Shown here: one piece after another, positions 51,242-59,812 of the stretch | Position numbering within the stretch: position 1 is the first letter of the stretch | Layout of the letters: the number at the start of each line of letters is the position of its first letter | Source: Anaerolineae bacterium | GTDB lineage: Bacteria; Chloroflexota; Anaerolineae; Promineifilales; Promineifilaceae | Direction: 5' to 3' | Length of the DNA stretch: 64,000 bases | Assembly: GCA_030425205.1 (NCBI GenBank) | Contig: JAUIAP010000001.1 | Span: 526,393-590,392, forward strand | Translations under genes and position numbers: made by a program | The notes under the pieces: generated by a model | What the model was told of the DNA's origin: nothing | The model's input: only the letters and a program-made list of their open reading frames with translations | Database searches by the model: none

Positions 51242-51423
51242 TTGGTATCTCCATTGTTGGGAGGCAACTTTTGCCTCGTTTGGTTATGCAAGAATTCAAC
51301 GAGCGGTTCCAGCGAAACAAAGTTATGCTGCTTACCGCCTTGTGCGTCCTTCAACGATGCACGCCACTCAATGCCATCTTGCCACATCCGTAACACGTAA
51401 GTGCTGTACTTTTGTTCGCTCAT
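51238..51423 (-). CDS. Small conserved ORF coupled to the three-module beta-helix gene
   Basis: This 61-residue ORF starts MSEQKYSTYVLRMWQDGIEW. Over most of its length it is the paralogue of the ORF at 44387-44566, and it has the same short leader (CGTTCCAAA, then a GGGAA-TGAG block before ATG). It ends with an ATGA overlap on the giant gene, with GGAGAT before that start. The product is likely cytoplasmic. Function unknown; the fixed pairing with beta-helix genes suggests a joint role. Confidence 0.84.
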   Translation of the reverse strand: MSEQKYSTYVLRMWQDGIEWRASLKDAQGGKQHNFVSLEPLVEFLHNQTRQKLPPNNGDTK

Positions 51424-51497
51424 CTCAATTCCCGATTTGGAACGTGAGTTTGGTCTGCCTACCGCTCATATTCCAGCGATTTTCATGCTATGGTGTC

Positions 51498-51534
51498 AAG
51501 ATAACCGATGAGCGATCTAAAAACGATCCAAAAA
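51498..51534 (-). promoter_or_regulatory. SARP-type direct repeat and -10 of the three-module beta-helix operon
   Basis: CGATCTAAAAA (51513-51523) and CGATCCAAAAA (51524-51534) form an 11-base direct repeat. It is followed on the minus strand after nine bases by TATCTT. It lies in the divergent region before the BTAD regulator gene, so it could serve both directions. Confidence 0.77.
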
Positions 51535-51588
51535 ATTCGCGTTGTTGGGAAATCTGTGCCATAACATGCCTTGCTAGCATTGGCGAAA

Positions 51589-51599
51589 CGATCCAAAAT
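51589..51599 (+). promoter_or_regulatory. Single half-site (CGATCCAAAAT) before the BTAD regulator start codon
   Basis: One copy of the 11-base unit lies seven bases upstream of the regulator ATG. A lone site over the ribosome-binding region suggests autoregulation by a different mode, or it may be chance. Confidence 0.5.
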
Positions 51600-51605
51600 C
51601 CAACT

Positions 51606-54584
51606 ATGGCACACCAGCTTTCCCTCAGGCTACTTGGCTCCGTTACATTCCTGATTGATGGTCAACCGATCAAACGATTCTCGTCGCGCACAGTCGAAGC
51701 CGTTCTCATCTATGTTGTGCTGCAAGGACAACCTGTGCCGCGTTCTCGTTTAGTCGAGATGTTTTTTCCCACAAGTGAAGCGAGTCAGGCAAAGGCAAAT
51801 CTGCGGGTGGTGCTTTCAGAACTGCGCAAACAAGTTGGGGCGTTTGTCGACATAACCGATCAAACGGTGACAGTTGGTGACAACGTCTCAACCGACTGTT
51901 CACGCCTGACGGCTGACTGCTGGCAGCTCCCCGCGCCCCGTCTTCAATCCGTTCTCAACGCTTATCACGGTGATTTTTTGGCGGGCTTTTCCGTGCGTGA
52001 CGCGCCCGCATTTGACTATTGGGCACTATTGGAGCGGGAGCGTTTGCGGCTGTTGGTCTTGGCGGGGTTGGAACGATTGATCGAGATGCAGATGGCACAA
52101 GGGGATTTTCGCGCGGCGTTAAAATCGGCCGAAAAACGCCTCGCGCTCGAACCACTGCAAGAGTCGATCCATCGGATCAAGATGCTGCTTCTGACACGCA
52201 CAGGGCAACGCAGCCTTGCCTTGCGTCATTTCGCAATTGCCGAAAAGCTATTTAACGACGAGTTGGACATTAAACTGTCGGAGCAAGCCCACGCATTGCA
52301 CAGACGCATTCTAGAATTACCCGATACGTTGGCATATAAATTGCCATCGCAAGGTACGCAATTTATAGGGCGGGAGAAGGAGCTGGCCGACCTCTATGCA
52401 ATGTTGGCCGATCCGCAGACCCGCATGGTGACGCTGCTGGGGATCGGGGGCATAGGCAAGACACGACTCGCACAGCAGTTGGGTTATCGGCTGATTCAAG
52501 AGCGCAATCGGTTGTTTTTAGATGGGGTTTACTTTGTCGATTTGGTGGCGACACATTCGGCCGAAAATCTAGTCGATGCCATTGCCGCCACGCTCGACCT
52601 CAAATTTCAAGGTCAGCAGCCGCCTCGAACGCAGCTTGCAGCCTTCCTCGCTCAACGCGAACTCCTATTAATCCTCGATAATTTTGAGCAACTTTGCGGA
52701 GATCCAGCCACGCTCGCCTTCATTCGCCAACTCTTAGAAGCCGCGCCGGCCTGCAAACTATTGCAAACCTCGCGCCAGCAGACGGGTCTTACTCAAGAGC
52801 GCGTGGTCAAGCTGGATGGTTTGGCGCACGCTGCCGAGAGTGAGCGGTCTGACGCCATAACACTCTTCCTGACGGCTGCACAGCGTCAACAGCATGGCTA
52901 CACGGCCGACAACGCTGCCTTGAACACCATTGCCGACATCTGCGGATTGCTCGACGGCATTCCGCTCGCCATTGAGTTGGCCGCTGTCAATACGCGCCAG
53001 CAAACGGTCGGCGACATCCAGCGCACGATTGAACATAGCTATGACGCATTGGCGACACGCTATCATAATTTACCCGTGCGACAGCGCAGCTTGCGCGCAG
53101 TGTTTGACTATTCATGGGGGCGACTTTCGGCCGATTTGCAACAGCTATTGGCAGCACTATCGATTTTCCCCGCCGCATTCTCACACAACGCGGCGGCGGC
53201 CGTCTGTGAGGCTACCCCAAACCAGCTTGAGGCGCTGGTCCAGCGTTCTCTACTACGGCAGTTAGAAGATGGCCGCTTTCGCCTCTTTGCGCCCATCCGT
53301 GAATATGCCAAAGAGAGATTGCCAGATGAGAATGCCATGGCACGTCGCCATGCCACATGGTACACGACGGCACTCAAGCGGATGGCTGATGATCGACCGT
53401 TGCGCAAGGTCGAATTTGATGAAATAAAGCGGGAATTGCCCAATTTAGAGACAGCTTGGAACTGGTGGCTCGCGCAGGCGGATGTGACCAATTTGCGACT
53501 GTTGATGCAGCCGCTCTATGAGTTTTTTAACTGGGCCAGTCTGTGGCATCGTGGGATTGCGTTTTTTGACCGCACACGCCGCGCATTGAATGCGGACCAT
53601 GCGATCCTCAATGCGTTGCTGACGGTGCGAATCGGCCGATTGTATATCAGCATCAATCAGCTTGAACTGGCTGTTGAGATGGTTGCGGAGGCATTAGCTG
53701 TGTTGGAGCAACAGGACACACCGCCCTACGATTCGGCCGAATTGGTCGAGACATCGACTGCCTACGCCATCCAAGCGCGTGCAACCATGCTGCTAGGCGA
53801 CTACCCCAACACAATCAAGATCGCCACGCATGGCTTATCCATCGCGCTGCGTGCCGAACATACCGAATCAGTCATCCGCAACCACACGATGCTTGGGCTA
53901 GCTTATGAAGCACTTGGCAACTATGTGGAGGCGACACCCCATCTAAACTATGCACTCCAACTCAATCGTGAACTGGACGATACGTTAGGGGTTGGGATTG
54001 CGCTCAACAACTTGGGCAATTTGATGAACGCGCTGGGCGACGCTGGCGCGGCCAGCGACTATTTGATGGAAGCTGCCACACTCTTTAAGGAACTCGAATT
54101 TGAACACGGGGAGGCGACGGCACTCTCAAATGCGAGCGTTGCGGAGGGGAAGCGCAAGAACTATGCCAAAGCCGAACAGTTGCAACGCCGCGCATTGCAA
54201 ATCAAGCGCAGGCTAGGCAATCAGCGGAGTGTTGTGCTTTCGCTGGCGATGCTCGGTGATGCGTTGGTGCAGCAGGGTAACTTAGATGATGGCGTGGTGG
54301 CATTGCAGGAAGGATTGCAGCTTGCGATTGAGGTTAACACACCAGATGCGCTGGAAGAGATATTTATCAGTTCGGCCGATTATCTGCTTGCCAAAGATCG
54401 GCCGAAGCTCGCCGCCAAAATAGCCAGCCACCTTGCGACCAGCACCACCCTTCGAGATGTAACAAAAGCACGACTTGAACGTTTGAGACAAACACTCCCC
54501 GCCAGCCAGCCACCCACTCGCGCCGCTATCATTGCGCTCCTGCAATCTGCGCTTCTTCCCGCGCAAACGAGATTGGCTCTCTAG
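51606..54584 (+). CDS. SARP-like regulator: winged helix, BTAD, NB-ARC-type ATPase, TPR repeats
   Basis: 992 residues from ATG 51606; the open frame upstream overlaps the divergent promoter and small ORF and is not coding. An OmpR-like winged helix (LSLRLLGSVTFLIDGQPIKRF, residues 3-95) and BTAD (about 100-245, FDYWALLERERLRLLVLAGLERL) are followed by an ATPase domain. Walker A is LLGIGGIGKTRLAQQL (about 277-292) and Walker B is LLLILDNFEQL. TPR-like helical repeats fill about 660-950. This is the AfsR/SARP-type architecture, in which BTAD activators bind direct repeats with 11-bp period near -10. Three such repeats lie at the beta-helix promoters, one of them divergent to this gene. No kinase partner is seen. 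Confidence 0.92.
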   Translation: MAHQLSLRLLGSVTFLIDGQPIKRFSSRTVEAVLIYVVLQGQPVPRSRLVEMFFPTSEASQAKANLRVVLSELRKQVGAFVDITDQTVTVGDNVSTDCSRLTADCWQLPAPRLQSVLNAYHGDFLAGFSVRDAPAFDYWALLERERLRLLVLAGLERLIEMQMAQGDFRAALKSAEKRLALEPLQESIHRIKMLLLTRTGQRSLALRHFAIAEKLFNDELDIKLSEQAHALHRRILELPDTLAYKLPSQGTQFIGREKELADLYAMLADPQTRMVTLLGIGGIGKTRLAQQLGYRLIQERNRLFLDGVYFVDLVATHSAENLVDAIAATLDLKFQGQQPPRTQLAAFLAQRELLLILDNFEQLCGDPATLAFIRQLLEAAPACKLLQTSRQQTGLTQERVVKLDGLAHAAESERSDAITLFLTAAQRQQHGYTADNAALNTIADICGLLDGIPLAIELAAVNTRQQTVGDIQRTIEHSYDALATRYHNLPVRQRSLRAVFDYSWGRLSADLQQLLAALSIFPAAFSHNAAAAVCEATPNQLEALVQRSLLRQLEDGRFRLFAPIREYAKERLPDENAMARRHATWYTTALKRMADDRPLRKVEFDEIKRELPNLETAWNWWLAQADVTNLRLLMQPLYEFFNWASLWHRGIAFFDRTRRALNADHAILNALLTVRIGRLYISINQLELAVEMVAEALAVLEQQDTPPYDSAELVETSTAYAIQARATMLLGDYPNTIKIATHGLSIALRAEHTESVIRNHTMLGLAYEALGNYVEATPHLNYALQLNRELDDTLGVGIALNNLGNLMNALGDAGAASDYLMEAATLFKELEFEHGEATALSNASVAEGKRKNYAKAEQLQRRALQIKRRLGNQRSVVLSLAMLGDALVQQGNLDDGVVALQEGLQLAIEVNTPDALEEIFISSADYLLAKDRPKLAAKIASHLATSTTLRDVTKARLERLRQTLPASQPPTRAAIIALLQSALLPAQTRLAL

Positions 54585-54772
54585 GCGTTCGTATGGCTTA
54601 CACACTCAACGTTGTATTGCAGATGGTCAAACGCCTTAAAACCATGCTCACTCCCCTTTCCATCCCACGTAGCAAACACAGGGATCAAAAAAGCGAGCCG
54701 CAACCGCAACTCGCTTTCAGCACGTGCAATGGTCAGAAACGATTGCACAATCGATAGGGACTTTACTCGCGC

Positions 54773-55006
54773 TTAGAATTTGTACAGATCGCTGTACTCA
54801 TTATTTTGTTCTTTCTGCTTTTTTAATCCCGTGTGCATGGCAACACCAATCACACCAAGAAATATCCCGATTACCGAAGTGGAAAACGCGATAAAGTTCA
54901 AAACAAATGTTGAGGGCACAATCCGCATCACCATCAGAAACGGCAATACGGCACCCGTCAAAACACAAATAAAGCCAATCAAAAACAGGCGACTAGACAT
55001 CTGCAT
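54773..55006 (-). CDS. Small two-TM membrane protein at the end of the peptide ABC operon
   Basis: About 77 residues from ATG 55006 (MQMSSRLFLIGFICVL), with GGAG nine bases upstream; ATGs at 55000 and 55021 are also possible. Two TM helices are followed by a charged KKQKEQNNEYSDLYKF tail. It overlaps the 3' end of the ATPase gene, so it is co-translated with the transporter operon. I do not recognise the family. Confidence 0.6.
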   Translation of the reverse strand: MQMSSRLFLIGFICVLTGAVLPFLMVMRIVPSTFVLNFIAFSTSVIGIFLGVIGVAMHTGLKKQKEQNNEYSDLYKF

Positions 55007-56012
55007 CAGTTTTAGCTCCATCAAAAAGCCAACATGCGACTTTATGTTCAGGGCTTACGATGAAATTGGGTGGACGTTTAACATCGCAAGTACCGGGAAT
55101 AAACGCGGGACAACGCGGATGGAAGCGACAGCCCGTCGGTGGGTTAACCAAACTTGGTGGTTCTCCACGTGGGATTTCGCTCATCTCAAGCGCATTTCGA
55201 TAGTCTGGGTCTGATGAGGCTTCAAGCAGTGCCAGCGTGTAGGGATGGCTCGGCTCAGCGAGCAAATCCTCCATCTTGGCAAACTCAATGACCTCGCCCG
55301 CATACATCACGAAGATGTATTCGGAAAAATAGCGCACAGTCGAGAGGTCATGTGTGATGTAGATGACCGCCAAATTGTGCTTCTCTTGCAAGCCACGCAA
55401 CAAACGCAGAATTTCAACGCGCACCGACGCATCGAGCATCGACACTGGCTCATCTGCAACCAGCAGCTTTGGCTCCATGATCATTGCCCGCGCAATCACC
55501 ACGCGCTGTTGCTGTCCCCCGCTCAACTGATGGGGGAATTTTGCCATCACCTCTTCAACAGGCGACAGTTTCACCTCTGCGAGAATCTTGCGAATCCGTT
55601 GCAGACGATCTTCCTTGTCCGTAAAGCCGTTGATGATCAGCGGCTCTTCCAGAATGCGCTTAATGGTCATGAAACTCGCCAGCGCACCGAAGGGGTCTTG
55701 CTGAACATAACCGATTTTTGCGCGGTAAAGACGCAGGTCTTCCCCTTGCGTCTCTGTCAATTTTGTGTTGTCAAAGATCACGTCGCCAGAAGTCGGCCGA
55801 TTTAACCCAATGATCGTTTTCATCAAGCTCGACTTCCCGCAACCACTCTCACCCACACAAGCCATCGCCTCACCCTGTTTCAGGTCAAACGAGACGCCAT
55901 CAACAGCCTTGACATAGCCTGCATGTCCAAAGCCAAACTTCTTTAACTCATACCAGACGTGCAAATCCTTGAGTTGCAGCAGTGCCTGATCGTTTCCGTT
56001 TAATTTACTCAT
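54993..56012 (-). CDS. Peptide-type ABC transporter ATPase (OppF-like)
   Basis: This 339-residue protein has Walker A GESGCGKSSL, Q-loop VQQDPFG, signature LSGGQQQRVVIARAM, Walker B LLVADEPVSMLD and the C-terminal oligopeptide/dipeptide domain (PPSLVNPPTGCRFHPRCPAF) that may bind an FeS cluster or stabilise the dimer. It pairs with the OppD-like ATPase encoded just upstream. It is the fifth gene of the import operon: binding protein, two permeases, two ATPases. Confidence 0.95.
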   Translation of the reverse strand: MSKLNGNDQALLQLKDLHVWYELKKFGFGHAGYVKAVDGVSFDLKQGEAMACVGESGCGKSSLMKTIIGLNRPTSGDVIFDNTKLTETQGEDLRLYRAKIGYVQQDPFGALASFMTIKRILEEPLIINGFTDKEDRLQRIRKILAEVKLSPVEEVMAKFPHQLSGGQQQRVVIARAMIMEPKLLVADEPVSMLDASVRVEILRLLRGLQEKHNLAVIYITHDLSTVRYFSEYIFVMYAGEVIEFAKMEDLLAEPSHPYTLALLEASSDPDYRNALEMSEIPRGEPPSLVNPPTGCRFHPRCPAFIPGTCDVKRPPNFIVSPEHKVACWLFDGAKTDADV

Positions 56013-56028
56013 CCTAATTCTCCTCCGC

Positions 56029-56988
56029 TTAAACGTGCAACCAGCACTTTACTTTACGATCCTCATCGATCACGATGATCGGTGGTTCTTCATCGCACTT
56101 TGAGAAGCGAGCTGGACAGCGATCTGCAAATCGACACCCTGTTGGTGGATTTAACAGACTGGGTGGCTGCCCAGTGATAAAGTCAGGCTCAACCGTCTGC
56201 TTCAAACGGGGGACACTTGCCATCAGTTTCTGTGAGTAAGGATGGAGTGGTTCTGTGAAGAAGTGTTTTGCATCACTTACTTCAACAATTTGTCCCGCAT
56301 ACATCACGGCAACGTTGTCGGCCAACTCGCTTGATGTGGCAATATCGTGCGTGATTAAGATGAAACTGGTATCGAGATCACGCTTGACACGCTTCATCAA
56401 GTTCATGATGTTTGCCTGCGTCAATACGTCGAGCGCAGAGGTGGGCTCGTCAAGAATGACCAGCTGCGGTTCTGTCACTAACGACATTGCGAGCGCAGCA
56501 CGCTGGCGCATCCCACCGCTTAACTCAAATGCATAGCGGTGCAGGAAATCCCCCGGCACACCAACCTGCTCAAACATCGTCAATGCACGAGCCAATGCCT
56601 CTTTGCGGTTCATGCCAAGATGCACCATCGCTGGCTCAGCCACCTGATCGCCGATACGCATCACGGGATTCAGAGCATTCATTGCCGCTTGCGGCACCAT
56701 CGCTATCTTTTTCCAGCGAATTTGCTTGCGAAACTCCTCATTGCTCAACGACATGATGTCTTCATTGTTCAGCCAAACTTCGCCGTCAAACGATGCCACA
56801 TTGTTGGGTAGTAGGCGCAAAATCGCTTTTGCGAGGGAGCTTTTTCCACACCCAGATTCACCGATGACGACCGTCGCCTTGTTGGTTGGAAGATCAAAAT
56901 CAATGCCGTCGACCGCCTGCACGACGCCTGCGCGCGTCTGAAAATGCAGTCGTAAATTTCTCACAGAAAGTAGGTCTTTTTTACTCAT
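56029..56988 (-). CDS. Peptide-type ABC transporter ATPase (OppD-like)
   Basis: This 319-residue protein has Walker A GESGCGKSSLAKA, signature LSGGMRQRAALAMSL, Walker B LVILDEPTSALD and the C-terminal PPSLLNPPTGCRFADRCPARF motif. It supplies one of the two ATP sites driving import. Its start is four bases from the stop of the permease gene before it. The OppF-like gene follows after 16 bases. Confidence 0.95.
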   Translation of the reverse strand: MSKKDLLSVRNLRLHFQTRAGVVQAVDGIDFDLPTNKATVVIGESGCGKSSLAKAILRLLPNNVASFDGEVWLNNEDIMSLSNEEFRKQIRWKKIAMVPQAAMNALNPVMRIGDQVAEPAMVHLGMNRKEALARALTMFEQVGVPGDFLHRYAFELSGGMRQRAALAMSLVTEPQLVILDEPTSALDVLTQANIMNLMKRVKRDLDTSFILITHDIATSSELADNVAVMYAGQIVEVSDAKHFFTEPLHPYSQKLMASVPRLKQTVEPDFITGQPPSLLNPPTGCRFADRCPARFSKCDEEPPIIVIDEDRKVKCWLHV

Positions 56989-56992
56989 CGTA

Positions 56993-58351
56993 CTACAGCT
57001 CCCGCAATTTTGGATTGAAGATGCGGTCTAGCGCAAAGCCGACAGCGGCAAAGCCTAAACCCGCGATTGTAAGCAACACGGCTGGTTCGAGAATCCAGTA
57101 ATAGAATCCGTTATACAGTGCGCCTTGTGTGTAGCCATCGTTGATCAATTTTCCCCATGTTGGGATGAATGGATCACCGAGACCCAAGACAGCCAGTGAT
57201 GCTTCAAGGAAGACAAAACCGGGAACAAGTGTGACGATCTGTGGAATGACCAGTGGCAAAATACGTGGAATTAGATAGCGGAAGATGATCCGCATGTTGC
57301 CTGCCCCATACGCCCGTGCTGCGTCGATGTAAGGCATCTCTTTGACCTGCAAGAAGATGGCGCGATAAGTCTTGATCTGAAGCCCAAATATACCAAACAG
57401 AATCGCCAACCCAAGCATTAGCCAGATACTTCGTGAGTAAAAAGTCCCGACCATAATTAGGATGGGCAATAGCGGAATGATATTGTTGACTTCTGTAAGC
57501 CGCTGGATGATTGCATCAACCCAACCGCCAAACCAAACACCAATTGCTGCAATACTCATCGTCGTGACCGTTGTGCCGATTGCGGCCAACAATCCAAATG
57601 CCATTGCGATGGGGGTTCCCCAGAGTAGGGCAATCGAAAGCTCGCGTCGTTTGTGGTCTGTGCCGGCGACGCCGTGCAATAGTCCATAGCTGACAAAGGT
57701 CGTATCAAGCTCAGAATCAGGCTCGAAGAGCAAGCCGTTAACTTCCAAACGGTAAGTTCCCTTCAGAACTTGTAGCCCCTCAATATCGGGATTGTCAAAC
57801 AGCCCACGTGTTACGGGAACGCCGTCGATGCCAGATGAGCGTTCAAGTCGACGCTGTAGGCGGGTGTCTTGCGCAAAGCGGAATGAGGACGAATTACCCG
57901 GTGAGAAATCGCCGGCGCGGATTTCTCGTCCATCTGGCGTAAACCATGTCATTTCGACAAAGGGTTGTTTGTCATTAAACGAGGCTTCTGCAAAGAGGAT
58001 GAGCTCGGGTGGAAAGTCGTCGAATTGATAGTCAAATTCGTAGGTGTAGATGATTTCACGCGTATCGGCCGAAATCACCTCTTCCGATACAGCCCCATCC
58101 CCTTCTGCACTCGCAAAGCGAATGGTTGTGGGTAATTTTGTACGTGAAAACCAATTGTACCAAGTCGGTCCTGCATTGCGCGGCGTTTCCGACCAGATGT
58201 CCTCACCACCACGCCACATGATTACCGCTTCACTATACGGTATGACAAATGGTGTAACGATCGAGACAATCAGCAAGATGGTTATTATGAGCAAGCCAAG
58301 AACCGCAGATGGGTAATGACGTAACTGATTAGCTCTTTGTGCTAAGTTCAT
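56993..58351 (-). CDS. Peptide-type ABC permease (OppC-like) with large periplasmic insert
   Basis: This 452-residue protein has TM1 at about 15-37, then about 200 soluble residues before the next TM helices. The EAA loop region is visible in the second half (PYIDAARAYGAGNMRIIFRYLIPRILPLV, the canonical cytoplasmic coupling helix). Normal OppC is about 300 residues; the insert between TM1 and the core is the extra mass and may contact the oversized binding protein. It forms the channel with the OppB-like subunit. Confidence 0.92.
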   Translation of the reverse strand: MNLAQRANQLRHYPSAVLGLLIITILLIVSIVTPFVIPYSEAVIMWRGGEDIWSETPRNAGPTWYNWFSRTKLPTTIRFASAEGDGAVSEEVISADTREIIYTYEFDYQFDDFPPELILFAEASFNDKQPFVEMTWFTPDGREIRAGDFSPGNSSSFRFAQDTRLQRRLERSSGIDGVPVTRGLFDNPDIEGLQVLKGTYRLEVNGLLFEPDSELDTTFVSYGLLHGVAGTDHKRRELSIALLWGTPIAMAFGLLAAIGTTVTTMSIAAIGVWFGGWVDAIIQRLTEVNNIIPLLPILIMVGTFYSRSIWLMLGLAILFGIFGLQIKTYRAIFLQVKEMPYIDAARAYGAGNMRIIFRYLIPRILPLVIPQIVTLVPGFVFLEASLAVLGLGDPFIPTWGKLINDGYTQGALYNGFYYWILEPAVLLTIAGLGFAAVGFALDRIFNPKLREL

Positions 58352-58357
58352 GAGAAT

Positions 58358-59497
58358 TTACCCTCCACCAACACGCACACGTGGATCGACCAGTGCGTAG
58401 ATAAAATCAAGCAGGAAGACCGTGAGTGAGAGCAAATAGGCATAAACAACGGTGTTGGCAATAATGACTGGTGTGTCGTAAGCGCCAATTGCTTGGAAGT
58501 ATAACTGTCCAATACCCGGCCAGTTGAATACGGTTTCAAGAATAATCGCACCGACCCAAAGCGTAATCAGCAATAGGGCAAACCGTGTGATGATGTTTGG
58601 AAGTGTTGGGCGCAATACATAGCGACGCTCAATCATGCGATCTGGAAGACCTTTTGCCTTCGCCATCTCGACATAATCTTCGCTGGCATAAATCAAAAAG
58701 AATGTCCGCCAATCGTAGATGGTGATAAAGATCGCGCTGAGCAATGTTGCGCTAACCGGCAAAATCATATGGCGCATCAAGCTTAAGGCGTAGCCCACTG
58801 TCGTGTCTGGAGGAGGTGCGCCAACCATCCCGCCAAATGGTAAAACGCCTAAGAGACCAGCAAAGATCAGGATCAAGAAAATCCCGTAGAACCAACCAGG
58901 TGCGGCTGAACTAGGCGCAAGAGTCAAAATGACCTTATCCATAAAGCTGCCATAGCGACGTGAAAGACTCAGTCCAACAAACAGGCTAATAAAGAACAAA
59001 AGCAAGTTTGCCGTCCCAAACAAAACCAGTGTCGATGGCAAACGCTCCAAGATAATGTTGCTCACTGCTCTTGAGCCGCTATCACTGACAAGTGCTTCTG
59101 AGAAACCCAAATTTAAAGTGAGCGCATTGATCAGATAGCGAAAACTGCGGACTGCAAACGGTTGATCTAACCCAAAACGCGCTTCCGCATTGGCAACCCT
59201 TGAATTTATGATTTCCAATTTTTCGGCTTCTGGCAATTGTTGAAAGACGATGTCAGTGGTGGTTGCAAGAACAACTTGTTCGCGGATTTGTCCCTTGCGT
59301 ATTTCATCAACATAGCCGCCCATGTTGGCGACGAGGACCGTCACATAAACACCAGCGACCACTGTAAAAAACAGAGCAACTAAGCGTAATGACGTATAAC
59401 GAAACAACCGTAGGAATGTTTGACTTCGCGCTTTACGCGATGATTCCGCCATGGTTGCTTCAAAATCTGCACCTGGTGTAAGTGCTTCTTGGCTCAT
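58358..59497 (-). CDS. Peptide-type ABC permease (OppB-like)
   Basis: About 379 residues from ATG 59497 (MSQEALTPGADFEATM), with a purine-rich AGGAGA upstream. An N-terminal cytoplasmic tail and TM1 are followed by a periplasmic loop of about 85 residues, longer than usual, and five core TM helices. The EAA coupling segment is VEMAKAKGLPDRMIERRYVLRPTLPNIIT. It forms a heterodimer with the OppC-like protein. The stop lies six bases before the OppC-like start. Confidence 0.92.
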   Translation of the reverse strand: MSQEALTPGADFEATMAESSRKARSQTFLRLFRYTSLRLVALFFTVVAGVYVTVLVANMGGYVDEIRKGQIREQVVLATTTDIVFQQLPEAEKLEIINSRVANAEARFGLDQPFAVRSFRYLINALTLNLGFSEALVSDSGSRAVSNIILERLPSTLVLFGTANLLLFFISLFVGLSLSRRYGSFMDKVILTLAPSSAAPGWFYGIFLILIFAGLLGVLPFGGMVGAPPPDTTVGYALSLMRHMILPVSATLLSAIFITIYDWRTFFLIYASEDYVEMAKAKGLPDRMIERRYVLRPTLPNIITRFALLLITLWVGAIILETVFNWPGIGQLYFQAIGAYDTPVIIANTVVYAYLLSLTVFLLDFIYALVDPRVRVGGG

Positions 59498-59812
59498 AGA
59501 CCTGCCATCTCCTCTTAACCAAGTTGCCCACAACATTATGACCAAAGTTTTATCAATACCAATCTGACACTTCTATCCAAGTGTTCTTAAATCATATTTG
59601 TTAAAACTTTGCTGATAAGGCTACAACAGCTTGGCAAAGTACAATTGATGTGGAATTTAGTGCGTGGGTTATAAGTATATCAGATACTTTGTAGATTAAA
59701 TGGAGAGTGAGGACGAGACTTACCCGCCCTCACAAAAGTGGTCATTATGACACTATCGCCATAGTGACCGCTGACAAGGAGCCATTTACTCCTTGCCAGC
59801 CCTAAGATTATT
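59498..59812. other. 315-base gap between binding-protein and permease genes with two stem-loops
   Basis: On the minus strand, CAAGGAG/CTCCTTG (59775-59795) and GGTCACTATG/CATAATGACC (59737-59768, nine of ten paired) form successive stem-loops. They lie directly after the binding-protein stop. In many import operons such stems protect the binding-protein message and lower downstream expression; that role is inferred here. The remaining 240 bases show nothing I can name. Confidence 0.65.

Noticed and set aside
51069..51605. A 179-residue upstream extension of the BTAD regulator frame.
   Set aside because: It overlaps the opposite-strand small ORF, the beta-helix gene start and the promoter repeats; the regulator fold begins right after ATG 51606.
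59775..59795. Stem-loop after the binding-protein gene as a full terminator splitting the transporter operon.
   Set aside because: No T-run follows on the minus strand, and the permease and ATPase genes downstream clearly belong to the same system; partial attenuation or mRNA protection fits better.
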